A DNA stretch of 64,000 nucleotides, taken from positions 3,100,001 to 3,164,000 of the forward strand of contig JAJKFH010004053.1 in assembly GCA_023333565.1 (NCBI GenBank). Reading direction: 5' to 3'. The stretch comes from Puffinus mauretanicus. Its lineage: Eukaryota > Chordata > Aves > Procellariiformes > Procellariidae. The position numbers were made by a program, and so were the translations under genes. Positions 12,153 through 25,100 of the stretch are shown here, piece by piece (positions within the stretch are counted from its first letter, which is position 1; each line of letters starts with the position of its first letter). Under the pieces are notes generated by a model. That model saw only the letters and a program-made list of their open reading frames with translations. It was not told where the DNA came from and did no database searches.

Positions 12153-12765
12153 TAGGCTGTGACTTTACAGATACCTACATATTATGGAAATTCACTTAAA
12201 GAAGAAGAAAATCCTTGGAGAGAGCAACATTGCCTACCAAAATTGGAAAAAAAAAACAAAAGCAAGCACTGAAAACTGGTTTAAATGCATAAGGAATTCA
12301 GCAGCAACTCTTCTCCAGCATCCTGCAATTATTCAAGGCCTTTCAACCCACAGCATCAGGAAATACCGTTGAACTAATTCTATTATAGATTTTCTTCCCA
12401 ACCAGTAACCACGTACATAAGCAACTTGCGTCTTCTGAGAAAAGACATTCTGTCAATCTGAGTAAGACTGTTGGTCACTCATATAGAAAAACATATAAAG
12501 CAACTGTGTAAACAGTATGTTTCATTTGCTAAAATCCCAAATGTAGGAAAATTATACAGATACATGAATATATAGATTTTATATAAATATATATATATAG
12601 TCCACTCTTATCAATAATATGGAATATACTTTTAAGAGCTTTTAAAACTTTGTATTTTTGTACAAAATATTTGCTTTTTACAATTGTTCTCTTTTTTACT
12701 GACTTTTTTTACAAATATAGTGCACAGGGGCCAAAGAAAACAATAAAGGTACTAATAATTCATTA
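12153..12765 (+). other. COLEC12: COLEC12 3'UTR, likely
   Basis: A-T rich sequence follows the stop. The best poly(A) signal is AATAAA at 12742-12747. A second AATAAA at 13005-13010 lies just before the tetranucleotide tract, so a longer UTR form may run into or up to that tract. A short AT dinucleotide run is at about 12585-12600. Confidence 0.6.
12742..12747 (+). terminator. COLEC12: Poly(A) signal AATAAA, COLEC12
   Basis: Canonical hexamer 590 bases after the stop codon, followed by a T-rich/GT-containing stretch. An alternative signal is at 13005-13010. Confidence 0.55.
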
Positions 12766-13013
12766 AGGTTTGCTGTCAGGCCTAACTCAGCTATAGAGAA
12801 ATATTTTTCCAGTTAGAAATATTTGTACTTTCCCAGATGATTTGTTCTGGTTAAATAACTTTTAAAGCAAATTTTAGATAGTGTTTTCCTTATTATATGC
12901 AGTCTAGTCTGCATGTGTAACAATTAGGTTGACTAGGACTAGATACTCATTATAGCTCTCACCACAGCCAGTGTTCCGTCGAGGTACTATGCAAAGCCCA
13001 TGTTAATAAAAGC

Positions 13014-13194
13014 TTTTCCTTCCTTCCTTCCTGCCTACCTGCCTGCCTGCCTGCCTTCTTTCCTGCCTGTCTGCCTGCCTTTTCTGCCTGCCTGCCTTCC
13101 TGCCTGCCTTCTTTTGCCTGCCTTCCTGCCTGCCTACCCTCCTTCTTTCCAGTCTGCCTGCTTTCCTGCCTGCCTGCCTGCCTGCCTTCCTTCT
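13014..13194. repeat. CCTG/CCTT tetranucleotide tract
   Basis: About 180 bp of near-pure pyrimidine 4-mers, mostly CCTG and CCTT with occasional CCTA, TCTG and CTTT. It starts a few bases after the AATAAA at 13005. Open frames in both directions across it (Leu/Pro/Ala/Cys-rich or Arg/Gly/Lys-rich) are products of the repeat. Confidence 0.95.
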
Positions 13195-13664
13195 ACTCAC
13201 GAAAAAATGCCACAGAAGTGATCCTCCGAGTTTTTAGAATGATTTTGAAATGTTTTCATTCCTTCTCCCTTCTTGTGAGGAATTCTACCCTGGTAGGCGC
13301 TACCCACATTGCAAGTCAAGCCCAGATGAAGGATTTTATGAAAACAGAAACAAAGGAGCTGCACACACTGAAATATGTTTCTTTTTAAGACAGATTTCAA
13401 AATTTAGTAAGAAAAACATGCCAAACTCAGAGAAGTCTAATCAACTTGCACTTCTCCAAAGTGCTTTGTAAATCGATCTCTCTGTTTTCTTGGACCAATA
13501 CTTCTCTCCCAAACAAACTAGAAAATAAAATGTGCTGCAAAACAGAAAGCAGTGTGGCTAATGAGATGATATCATCACCCAGCCAGTTTCCTCCATGGTC
13601 CCATGAGCCGTTGTCTAGGCAGCAGTGCCGCTTATCAGGAATTAAAAAGATTAGCAACCAGTTA

Positions 13665-13790
13665 AAGTTCACTAACAGAAACCCCGGGTTCAGTTCCCAG
13701 TTTTTATATTCTTTGCATGGCCACACGCTATACCACCAAGGAAGTCGTTTTGGCTTCTTGGGAAGGAGAGTTGTTTTCCCTTTGCCTCCT
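13665..13790 (+). repeat. Possible degraded MIR-type tRNA SINE
   Basis: The segment GGGTTCAGTTCCCAG followed by a CCAAGGAAGTC-like stretch resembles the core of ancient MIR elements. The match is short and diverged, so this is tentative. Confidence 0.3.
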
Positions 13791-16364
13791 GACCTGCTGT
13801 TTACCTTGGCTGAACGCAGATAAGTTTGTTGAAGTACTCCAGCTCTGTTGGAAAGAGACAAAATTTTGTACTTCAGATTTTCAAATATTGCTCCTAAGAC
13901 CAACCAATTAAAGCCTGCTGCTTTCCTACATCCCACACTCCCTCCAGTGTTCATTCGGGGGGGATGGCTTTTTAATTTTAACTATATTTTGCTTAAAGAA
14001 AATACACGAAATGTTACATTTGGGAATCTGTCCTGTGGTACGTATTAGACATGAGACAGGAACAACATGAAAATTGCACGTTTCGTTAAAAGCAAAAGGT
14101 CTGTGTGTTACAGCTGCAGAAACCACGTGTCGCCATCTTGGAGGCAGACATTTTGGAGGAGGCATTCTCCAGACATTTTGGATTTCCTGAGACTTTTCTT
14201 TTGGCTTTTTCATCAGGTGTTGAATACATGATTCTGCCATACACCCTGTCATGCTGTACCTAGGAGTTGTGTGTAGATACACGCTGTAGTGTTTACATAT
14301 ATATTTACACAGTGTCTGTGGAGACAATGTTAAACTGCTATTTTTGGATAACAAGGTACAAAACTATTACTTTGCACACCCAGAGAGCCTCACAAACCCT
14401 AGTGAGTGGAGCTTTGCAGAGCCACACTGAGTTAGAAGCACTGCTACCTTTGTTTTGAACGTTGGCTTGTTAAGGTGAAACAAGCCCATTCTGAGCATCT
14501 GCCACGTTAAATGACATTCTTCCTGCTTTTTGCTTGATAGACTTCTGTCCACAAAAGAAGTTCACGACAAACCTCTGTGTAAGCCCCAGCTGTACCGTTT
14601 CCTCGCCCTGATTACATCCTTCTCTTCCTTCAGCAATAGGAGTGATGGTGCATATCAAGATGAGATGATCCAGGAGTCGTCCAGTGTCCTCCACTCCCTC
14701 TAAAGAGGTTTCCTGCGCAGTGGTGATCAGCACCTATAGCTGCACTGATGCCTGCATAAGGTTACAGAAATGGCAGTTTATCAGCGATAGCTGCTTAGCT
14801 CATTGAAAACTAGCTCAGCAGCAATGCTAAACTATGGGCAGTTGGGTGGCCTTGGCATGGAAATAACCATTGAATAGGACAGTTTAAGGATGCAACATGT
14901 TTATGAATTAAATATTCATTTCAAAGTGAATTTCAATGCTGGGTTGTAATTATCTATAACAATGCTCTAATTATCCACATTTAACTGAGAAACAAAACGT
15001 GCCTGAGCTCAAGCGCTCTGTTCACACGTTTGAAGCAAGGAGTGTAGCCGTTAGGCAAAACTGGCTGGAGAGGGATGCTGCAGTTGCGTGCCTGGCGTGT
15101 TCAGTCACCCTTAAAATCTGGCCCGAGCAGCCAGGCGGGCTGAGACAGACTATCCTTCTGACCCAGTATTCCTGCAGGAGGGAAACGGAGGTGTCAAGTG
15201 ACAACGAAGATTGAAATCGCTGGGAGGATCGGGAGGGCGTTAAGACAGCTCAGGAACTTGTCACAGAAAGGAGAGATTGGCAGGGATGCAAGCAGGACAC
15301 CAGAAAGGGCCAAGAAATTGTCATGAAAGTCAGAGCTGCCACACAGGGTCTGGAAAACATCCCCATTAAATCTGCTTTCTGTATGGTTTGAGCGATAACA
15401 CTGGTTGTATGGAAAGTTTTAACTGATAGGAAATTATTTTGTCCCAACTCAAGTTTTGGCTTTCCTTCTTATGCACAAATAATGTAACTTGGCATACTGA
15501 GTACACATTTCCATCGTCCTTTTTCTTGTTTTACATCAAACTAAATGCAATTTCATATACCCTGGCAAGCACTGGGAATGTTGCAGGAAGGGGAGGGGAA
15601 GGCAGAGAAGGTACAAAGTCATTGTGATTTACCTCCAGTGCTGGATTTCTTAATGTCATTTCTGACTTCTTTCATTAATTTATTTGGAAACACCTTCAGC
15701 TGATTAGAGCATATAAATCTCAAACTCTCATCCCCTTTGATGTCTATAAATAATACCTGCAAATGTTCCAATAAAGGAAGCACTAAGCGGAGACGTGGAA
15801 GTGAATGTTGTTTACTCTGTGCGTGCTTGTGTAACCAAGAGAGATGCGGAGATCGGAGAAACGTGGAGCTAAAAGCATTCATAGGTATTAAAAATCAAAC
15901 TGATGAAAATTATTTTCATTAAACCTTTCTTCTCACTTACACCTTCCTAGTTCTAAGCACGACTGTGGCTATTTGATCCCTTAACTGCAGTTTTCGTGTA
16001 TTGTTCTTGCAGCACCTGGGTGCTAGAAACTTGGTTTTAAAGGTCTGAGCTGAACAAGGTCTTTAAGAAGGTCTTAAGAAGCAAGAATTCCCTCTTGCAG
16101 TTCACTGCCCTAGCAGAAGCACGCAAAGCACCTCAGATGGGCCCCTAAGCGAAGGATGTCTTGACTCGAGTAGAGCAGGATCAGTCCCTAGATTAGCCAT
16201 TATTGCGTCTAGCTTAAATCGGCTGTTTATAATGGCTAATCTGATCTTGCTATTTCTCTCTCTCTCAGACGGCTGCCCTCCTCTTTTAATTTTCTGTTCC
16301 TGGCAAGTAGCTCCTCTGTTTTTAGCAAGTAGCAGGAACTGGTCTCTGATCACTGGCAAGGCGA

Positions 16365-16850
16365 GAAGCTGGTCGGAGGGCGGCCGCTGGCTGTCAGAGG
16401 AAACTGCTCTACAGCGAGTAGGGGAAAGGCAGCCGAGTCGATTCACGTGTGAGAAAACAAAACCACTTTTCCCCAAGTGCAGCTTCCTTGGTTAAAAGCA
16501 CAGCAGCTCACGCAGATGTAGCATCCGAAGGGAACAAAATGTCCCCAGCCCCAGCCTCCGGACTTGCTTTGCTTTTTTCCCCCTCACTTCCGTGGGTGTC
16601 TCTGTGCACCCTGGAGATGTTTGCTCCCCTGTGAACGCCCCGCTGCCCCCGGAGCAGGCTCTGCGCTGCCAGGCGCGAGCGTCGGGGCTCACACTGGTGA
16701 AGGGACGGGCAGTGGGACAGCCGCCCATGCCTGGCACTACCCCCAGCTGGGCACCCCGCTCCTCCCAGGGCCCCGGGCAGGAGGAGCAGGCAGCCGTAGG
16801 GCTCCCAGCGCTTACCCACGCTCACTCAGAGGGAGTTTGGGTATCTATAG
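16365..16850. promoter_or_regulatory. Orphan CpG-rich patch
   Basis: By eye about 25-30 CpG dinucleotides in roughly 480 bp of GC-rich sequence, including a NotI-type GCGGCCGC near 16381, within AT-rich intergenic DNA. Open frames on both strands are likely a result of GC content. It may be an enhancer or the promoter of an unannotated transcript; no TATA box or exon is evident. Confidence 0.4.
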
Positions 16851-18870
16851 AAGGGTAAGCACGGTGCCTTACGGACAAAACCCTTGTTCCCCAGAAACCA
16901 GGCCTTCCGAAAATCAGAGCTTATTTGTTCATTCACCATCTCCACCTCACTTTTTCCATGCTGTTTAGTGAAAAGAAAAAAGAAAAAAAAAACTTGGCTA
17001 AAAAAATTTTTGAAAGTTCTCATGTGTTTTCTTTCTTAGGGTGGAATACGTTTGTTTTTTCTTTCCATCTGGCTCGGAGATGAAAAAAACATTCTTTGAT
17101 TTCTTTTTCAAAATAAACTGAGTGTAACGCTCCAAAATTTGTGTAGAGATTTTTTTTTTTTAATACCAGAACAATAAAAGCAAATCACTAGGCAAATAAT
17201 ACTCTTTTTAGAGATGATCTTGCATGCCGTGAGGATTTTCTTTCCCAAAGGGCTTCCCAGAGGCAAGTAAGTATTGCCAGCCCCATTTTGTGATTGGAGG
17301 AAAAAAGAGATTTTCAAGAATGTGATTCATTTTAATGTCTCAGTTTGGGGGATTTTGTTTTTGTATGTTGGGGTGATTTTTTCCAGTGAAACCAACATTG
17401 GCATAGAGCAAATTGGTTTTCATACACCTCAGTGAAGGGAGTGGAATTTTCAACACTGAATTATACAGAATGGTGTCTCTCCCGTATCACCATGCGTATG
17501 GGAGGTGGCCGTTTCTGCTGCTGATTTGGAGAGCAGAGCTCAGTGTGATCACAGCAGAGCAACATCAGCCCAGTAGAGAGCGATGTCTTGTCTGGGTAAG
17601 AGTTAACAAATGACACTAAATTACCAAGAGACCCCTTGATCAGAGGGAAGAAGATTAAAAGACTGCTGAGATTATTGACTCCTCTGCAGCCCAACTTCAA
17701 TAAATCTTCCAAAAAACACACCAAGTTCTACTTTAAAAATAATTAGGGGTTTCTTTGCCCCTTTAATCGTTTTGGCTCCTCTTCAAAAACTTTATTAGGA
17801 ACCCTCTTTTAATAACCAGTGTGAATGCAATTATGTCCAGTTTAGACACATTTGTTCTCGTTCCAGTGCTGTCCTTTAGCTTAAATAGCATCTCTCCTGG
17901 GACAGTCAAGCAATTGCAGTGGTCAGTGTGGAGCCATTCATCTTGAGACGCAGTAAAGGATGGTTGGGAACAAACACATCGCTCTGACCAGCTGGGGAGC
18001 CCTGATGACAGAGCCTGGCTCTCGTCCCACCATCCAGCCCCACAAGGGATTATCTGAGGACACACTAGGCTTTTTGCTGAATGGCGGAAGTTTCCATATT
18101 CTTTTCTTGTTAGTACTGCTAGAGGACAGGGAGCAATAAAATGGGTATTGAGGATGGTTTCCTGCTGAATTAGAGTAGGTTACAAGTGCTTGGCTTTTTA
18201 TAAGGTAGTGCCACGTTTTATAAGGCATTTGAAAAATTAGGTAGCTGTAGGTCTGAGCTTAAGTTCAGAGCAGAATCTAAGTGCAGGTCAGACTTAGGCC
18301 CTTGATCTTCAAGAGATTAAAATCTCCAATTCAGAGATTAGCATGTGACTTCTACTTTTTCTGATCTATCTGTCCTGCCAAGGCACAAATCTGCGGCTCA
18401 GGCATCGGAGTGGTTCTGAGAATTGCTTCCAAACTCCCCGCATTTGCAGTCATGCTCCTGCCAGCCTTGCCAGAGGTCCTGCTGGTGGAAGCTGCAAGTC
18501 TGAAATGTGACTTTGGAAGAAGTTTGTTCGGGAATCCCTCTCATTCAGAAGCCTGGGCATATTGCAAAGATGACATTTCCTTAATTCCAGCTCTATTACC
18601 CACACTCATATAAAACAGATGATGAATTATTTTTCTGAATGGTAACAATGTATTTTTGTCCACTTTTTTTTAATGTCAAAATAAAAGCCTGGAGGTGGAA
18701 ATAGGACAAAATATCCCTTGGCATTGCAGTATCCCACTGTAGCAGGCAAATAATGTTCCTGGATTAATGCCTGTGAGAACAGCATGAACTGATATTTGAA
18801 CAGTAGACAGCTTAGTGCTATCTGCTTGTGGAAGCAAACAAAACTTGTGCTTTGTGGAAGCAAACCAATT

Positions 18871-18938
18871 GATGGCTGGACTCGATGATCTTAGAGGTCT
18901 TTTCCAACCTTAATTATTCTATGATTCTATGATTCTGT
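18871..18938 (+). mobile_element. CR1 LINE 3'-end fragment
   Basis: GGCTGGACTCGATGATCTTA, then TTCCAACCTTAATTATTCTATGATTCTATGATTCTG (in two parts), matches the conserved 3' end of avian CR1 elements, including the octamer-type tail. It is severely 5'-truncated (about 70 bp) and non-coding. Confidence 0.88.
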
Positions 18939-19026
18939 AAACTGCAGGTACAGCCTTGTCACTGGTCCATCTTTTATGGACAGGGGCAACCCTGCATGCC
19001 TGCAGTGTTTCAAAGAAACTGTGGGA

Positions 19027-19130
19027 GATAAGAGAGAAAAAAGGTAAAGCGAGAAGAGTTGAGGACAGAAAGGGAAGAGAGAAAAAGAGAAAGAGAAAGG
19101 GACAGATAGGGAGGAGAAGAGAAATCAATT
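19027..19130. repeat. Purine-rich (GA-rich) tract
   Basis: About 100 bases almost entirely A and G on the + strand with only scattered pyrimidines; densest at 19061-19103. Confidence 0.8.
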
Positions 19131-22100
19131 GAGAATGATTGAGGAGGAAGATGAACCCTGATGTTCTCATCATGGTTTCTAGTAAGATCAACCACAGAGG
19201 AGATCTCTTCTCAGAAACAATATAACCACTGTTGTGGTTCTCGTAATTCCCATTCTTGGTTGTGAAAAGAATACATCCTTGCCTTGCGAGAGAAGCATGT
19301 CATTCAGTTGGTGCCTGAAGTCGTGTACTACTTTCCCAGCCCAAATAAAAATTCCTGGTGGCTCCAGGTCTGTAGGGAGCTGGTTTGGGGCTTTTGTTTT
19401 GGTGGTTGGTTGTTTTTTCCTACACGTCCTTTTCCTCCTACACAAGTTTTGAAACACAGAATATTTTCTAGTTTTCCAGCTGTATTAGAAGTACAGAGCT
19501 TCACTGTGGAAGAGATTAAAGCAAGAACATACAGCAGGTCTCCAAGCAACAAAACAATGTGTGCAGTGGGAAAGAGGTCCACAACGGTATTTGGACTCAT
19601 AACTCCTATTTCCGTACGAAACTCTCATTGGTATCTGCATTTCAACAGGTGCACTTTATGAACAGTCAAACATGCATCTTTAATAATCATAATAAACAGC
19701 AGCATAAATGTACAGATGTTGAAAAAGGGGAATTATTAAAACAAAAAGGAGGTAATTTGGTTTTAAAAAACAATTGCTGAATTTGAACACGGAGAGTTCA
19801 ACTTCAAATACCCAAGTGCTTTTCTTGGGTAGGGATTTTAAAGGCGGCATTTTTAAATGAGTGACCCCCAGCTTTCCCCAGTTTTTAATTTTAAGGGGCA
19901 AAACCTGGAGCCTCCAGGGGACTCTCAACAGTCACCAGCTAGCGATTTCAAGCAAAAAGCTAATTTCAAAGTCAGATCAGATCTCTGCATCCCGTTTTAT
20001 CCAGATTAGCCATGTTAGGAGTAGGAAGGTGGTCAAAAGTCCAGGTCAGGGCTCTTCACTAGCTGAAATCAACTCTCTCCTTGCAATATTTTTTTTTTTG
20101 CAATATTAGATAAGGAAGAAAACATTTTAAACATAAGTTTCACTCAAGTATCACTGGGAGCACTTTATTTATTTAGCAGACATCACCACGAGGTCTCCCA
20201 GTCTGCGTCCATCTCCTGGCATTTTACATATGAGAAAAGTCTAAAAATAAAATAAACCAAGAAAAAACACAGGCAGAACAGCTGTTGTTCTACCCAGACA
20301 AAGCTCTGAATGAAAGCCATTATGACGGCGCAGACTCTGCAATTGAAAATCCATTTACATCTTCAAGTCTGATTCCAACTGTAAATCTTAGGTTATATAT
20401 ATGACAGATTAAAAGACTCTGGCCCCACTACACTTCTCCCTGGCAAGAGAAAAAACATCTGCACAGCATCACTCGTGGTTGCTTCAACTCTGTAGGTACA
20501 CATTTTTAAATGACATGGTGGTATATTTTTTCATTTCCCTTCCCTTCATTTTCACATGCAGCAAAATCACGTGCACGGCATTTTCCCCACTCTGTGGTAG
20601 TTGGCACTCTGGCTAAGGAGACTGATGTGTGTTTTGATTTGCTCTTTTCCCTCAATTTGAGGGGCTACTGCACTACTTCCTTTGTAATCACACTAGCCAG
20701 AGTAAAAAACCCTGTACGAATATATGGCTGTGAAACCAGGCAAAAACGCCAGGAATACTGCTCTCTTTCCAAGCACAGAGAGAGAGTGAAAAAGAGCGTA
20801 CACCATGGAACAGGCTGCGCAAACCCATCTGGAGCCGACTCCCACAGCACTCTGGCCACGCTCTGGGCCCTGTGCTCCTCACGCCATGGGTAAGGGATGA
20901 GGGATGACAGTCCTTCCATGTGGAGAGCCAAGAACAAGCTTCCCAAAGCCCAAGCAAGCCTTGTTTTGACAGTTTAACCGCTGGCTGAGAAGTGCACGGC
21001 TCTGGCACCACAGCTGTTGGGGGGGAGCTCCCCCACCACGGCTGACGTTGCAGCCAGAGGTGTTTCCATGCCCAGAGACCCCAGAAAGTGCTGGGTCAGC
21101 TATTTCCCAATGCACATGCAGCAGCTTGCAAGGTTCAGCCCTAATTTTTGAACATATTAAAAGGAAGATGAAGAAACCATGTGAAGGATCTGAAGTTCTG
21201 CTGCAAAAAAAAAACCCCTAGAACAGGTTAATTCTTTGATCATTAGCCAATATGCAACAAGTAGAACTTAAGGAAAATACATTATTTGTTGTTATTTATT
21301 GTCAGTGTGATCAGGGCTGTACAGGCACTGGAAAGGAGCACACACCATGCGCTTCTCCTCCACATGAGATGACACATCCGAGGGGTCACAAAGTGTAATA
21401 CCGGTGGGAGGGCAGAATCAGACCCATTGCTTCTGTTCAAAAGAGATCACTGCCTGAGAAAACAAATCCAGAGAGCAAGGGATTTATTTAGGCACTTACT
21501 CATAGGTGCTTAGTGCTCAGGGTCATCTTCTCCCACTGCCAAAGGTATGGTCTCAGGCAGTGTCATATATGCCACCCTTGTGTGAACATCTCAGCTACCC
21601 CACAGCATCAAGTACCTGTGGTTAGGTGACATCAGAGGGTGCTCAGCAAACACACCACTAATGCCACGCAGCACCACAGACAACCTTGGCCTGGTTTAGT
21701 TTGGTTCGTATAATAATAAGAGTATAATGGCATAAATAGATTAAATTCTAGAGCATGAAGAGTGTGCACTTGAAAAAATATTAATTAAAACATCAGCTAA
21801 AGGATTTTCAACTTGGCTTCTAATCCTGCAATTAATATAGCAGGCCAAATTATGTCATTTACATGCCAACCAGAGAGGGAAGAAAAAAACTTAAATAGAG
21901 AAGAGCGTTGCGATGAGTGTAACACTTAACTTCAGCTCTTGAATTTAAAGGAGAAGCAGTTGGTTTTAGTAGTGCTCATACTGTGGTTGTGAGAGACCCT
22001 GAGTGTCACCATGCAGCGGTACAGGAAAAATGACAGCGGTAAAATGTGCTCCAGACTCTTAAAAGGTGCTATGGGATGAGCAGGGAAGGCTCCTTCCCTC

Positions 22101-25100
22101 CTTTGGGGAAGATGAAAAAAGGGGGGATTTAGAATTATATTAACTTCACTAGCAAACTGAGAAACTGGGTTACCCTTGTAACTAGAGGGATGTACGTGGA
22201 AGGAAAGGCACCCCAACTTACACCCAACAGACCTACTCCTAGGCCATCATTTCTTGATGAACCAACCTAACAGCGAAGACTGGCTTCCTGAACAGGCAAG
22301 AATCACATTCAAAAAGCTAAAGGCACTGTGGTATTTAAGGGCATCATTAGGGATAATTCAGACTGAGCTAGCTGAAGGCAGTATGGCCACTCTGAAGTTT
22401 GCATTGCGCTTTGTAGGGCAGACAGCCCTGGCTGCCACAGGAAACAAAACTTGCCGAGAATATTGGCTTCTTCTGTCCTGCTCATTGACATTTATCTTTT
22501 ACTTTCTTCCAAACTAGTGTAGAACAACCTTGCATTAAAACATATACTTTAATGAAACAAAATCTTGATTTTAAAATAGACTGTACCATGCCTAACAGGG
22601 AATTACTGAATGCCACTGTGGTTTAGGCAACAGAAGCTAGAGATATTTTAATGTTTTTCACCTTTCAGGAAATCAGGTGAAATTTGCCTCTTATTTTAAA
22701 AACTCTATAGCCTGACAACAGAGGATTTACCCAGAAGATGTCCATCCCTGTACTTCACAGATTCTCTGCAAACACACTCGGTCTCTAGGGTCCTTTCTCC
22801 AGGGGAGTCAACCAGACTGAGTCCCATCCTACTGCTGTCATGCAAGATTTCCATGTGCAGCAGTCTATCACAAAACCAGTTAATTTTTCTTCCCAGCTTC
22901 TCAGATTTTTCTTACTAAATTAAACAGTAGTTTGCTATAATAATTAAAGCCTGAGCCTGGCAGAGCTGTAGGATATATGGGTACCACCAGCAATTTTCTG
23001 GCAAAGATTTGAAGGCCCGGTGTAGTAAATTACTTAAATTTGTGGTTGGCTTTAAACAGATCACTGGTCCCACTGATCAATGTCTAAATGACTTTTCACC
23101 CCTGTTTCTCTCACTATTCACTACAGATGCTGATGAAATTTGCCAACCAAAGAAAGGTTTTGTGAGTATTCCTGCAGGAACACCTGCAAAATACTTTGAG
23201 AAAGTTGGCTGGAAGATGGACTGGAAATATAAAACCCCAGAAAATTCCACTAGTTCACCAGATATTTGTAATCAACTAACTCAGACTACGCTTTGCCTCA
23301 TTTACCAAACAGAGAGCAGCTGATCAAACCAGTTACAGCTTCTCCTTAAATAAGGCAATGAATGAAGAGCCTATCTCGAGTGAGTAGACAGAAGCTAGGG
23401 GGCTGGATTTAGGAGACAGACTCTTTGAGATAGACCCTCCCCCTCCTTTTGCAAAAGCAGTATATGCTAGCTATAGAGAAAACCATGAACTTCCATTATT
23501 GCCACGTACACTGTAGAACTAAGGCAGGATCTACCAGCCTCTACCTGTGAAAACAGGTGCACAGGAGTAGTGAGATACGGCAACGTTGACTAGCTGCAAA
23601 CAGCATCACTGCTACTCCAGGAAGGATGATCTCCTCACCAGCACCTCTTGAGTTCCCCTGTACCAAATGCTCCCTGCTGAAAAAGCTGTGTGTACTGTTT
23701 GCTCTGCTTCAGATGGCCTTTCTTGCAACGCCTCTCTCCCTGATTTACACTTTTCTCACGTGAAGGAGACACAGAGGTTTTAAAACATTTTTAGATCTGG
23801 AGCTGCAGCAAGAGGGTGGCCCTGCTGGCTGCTGCTGAAACAGAAATTACTCTTCCAGCACTGGATTTTAAAGAAAGGCCCCCTGTGGCTATATTTAGTC
23901 TATCCAGAGCCTAACAGATAGCTGAATAATCTTAGGAACCTTCAGGTGAATAACTTGATAAGTTACTACTGTTCCCTTGGGTACCCCAGAGAAGTAATTT
24001 GCATGTGAAATTTAAGTAGGTAAGTTATATATAACAAGAAAAGATGTGACTGATAGTTACATTTGTAGTCAGATTTTTTTTTTTTTCATTGGATATTTTA
24101 TCTTCAGGTTAGAACCCACACTGTTATCTGAGCATCCCTGCTGCTGTGAAGCACAGGGACACCTCAGATTACTAATCCTACTTTAAAGAAATTAGGGGGA
24201 AACATATTTTCCACTTTTTTTCCACGGACTGACTTTGTGTGTTTGCATGTATTTCTCCATGGAACAAGTTCCCCATTTTCTTTTCCTGCCTGCTCTGATG
24301 TGAGAGAAAAACAACTTGAAAACAAGGAGAAAATGTGCCACAAAGTCATTTAAATTGGCATTTAGAGTCAAGGCCAAGTAAAGAAAGTGAAACTACTTCC
24401 AGTCCCCCCAAACACTTGTTCTTCCCCTAGGAGCCAGGGGAACTCTTTCATGTGCTAGCGAATGCTCTCCTTTGGCTGCTTACCCAGCTCCCAGGTCCAG
24501 CAAAGCACAGGAACTTGTCTAAGAATTTTTCTTTGAAGCTACCTGCATGCTTCAGATGGTACTTAAATGTTTACTCGTTTGCTTCAGACTCTTAGTTGCA
24601 GGCTTTAACTTTTCAGCTTTCTCAACCTATTTCTGAGCAACGCAAAAACCTTAGCAGACTTTGTATTATTAACAAAGTGACCTAGTGAAACCTTGTTTCT
24701 GAATCGCTTTTATGAATCTGCTGCTACCACAGCCCTGAGCACAAGCTCAGCTGACTGGTTTAAAATCCAAAACCATAGCTCAGTGGCTCAGAGTTTATTA
24801 TGCTGCCACGCACACACTCTCATTTTAATTATACGATTGTGAAATTCCTCAAAATAAAAATCCAGTGGTCGGTAATTATGCCGAAATATTAGAACAGTTA
24901 GAGAATTTAGGTCTTATTATGAGGAAAAATACAAAGTCAATACCAAATGTTGTGAGGAAACTGAAATTATGAATAATACGATCGTGAATACAGAAAGAAT
25001 CCAGACTTGTGAGAGAGCCTGGGGAACCACCTAACCAAGGAGAGGAATCACAGTAGCACTCCAGGTACTACTGTGCTAGATATATCTCTCGATACATTTA

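Larger units (their letters stand above)
13195..18870. other. Intergenic DNA, COLEC12 to first CR1
   Basis: No gene can be supported. A possible old MIR SINE lies near 13.66-13.79 kb, an AT-rich TAATTAT-containing stretch at 14860-15000, and a CpG-rich patch at 16365-16850. The 175-codon minus-strand frame at 13427-13954 has no recognisable domain. Confidence 0.6.

Noticed and set aside
13000..13221. Repetitive Leu/Pro/Ala/Cys and Arg/Gly/Lys proteins over the tetranucleotide tract
   Set aside because: Pure product of CCTG/CCTT repetition; no start context or homology.
13427..13954. 175-codon minus-strand frame
   Set aside because: No recognisable domain, overlaps a possible MIR remnant, and no splice or promoter context. 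A transcript would be needed to revive it.
21022..21035. GGGGGAGCTCCCCC perfect palindrome
   Set aside because: Only 14 bp with no flanking symmetry; no sign of a hairpin RNA or transposon terminus.
23009..23323. 104-codon plus-strand frame preceded by a cactattcactacag acceptor-like site
   Set aside because: Looked exon-like at first, but I recognise no domain and no partner exon is in phase.
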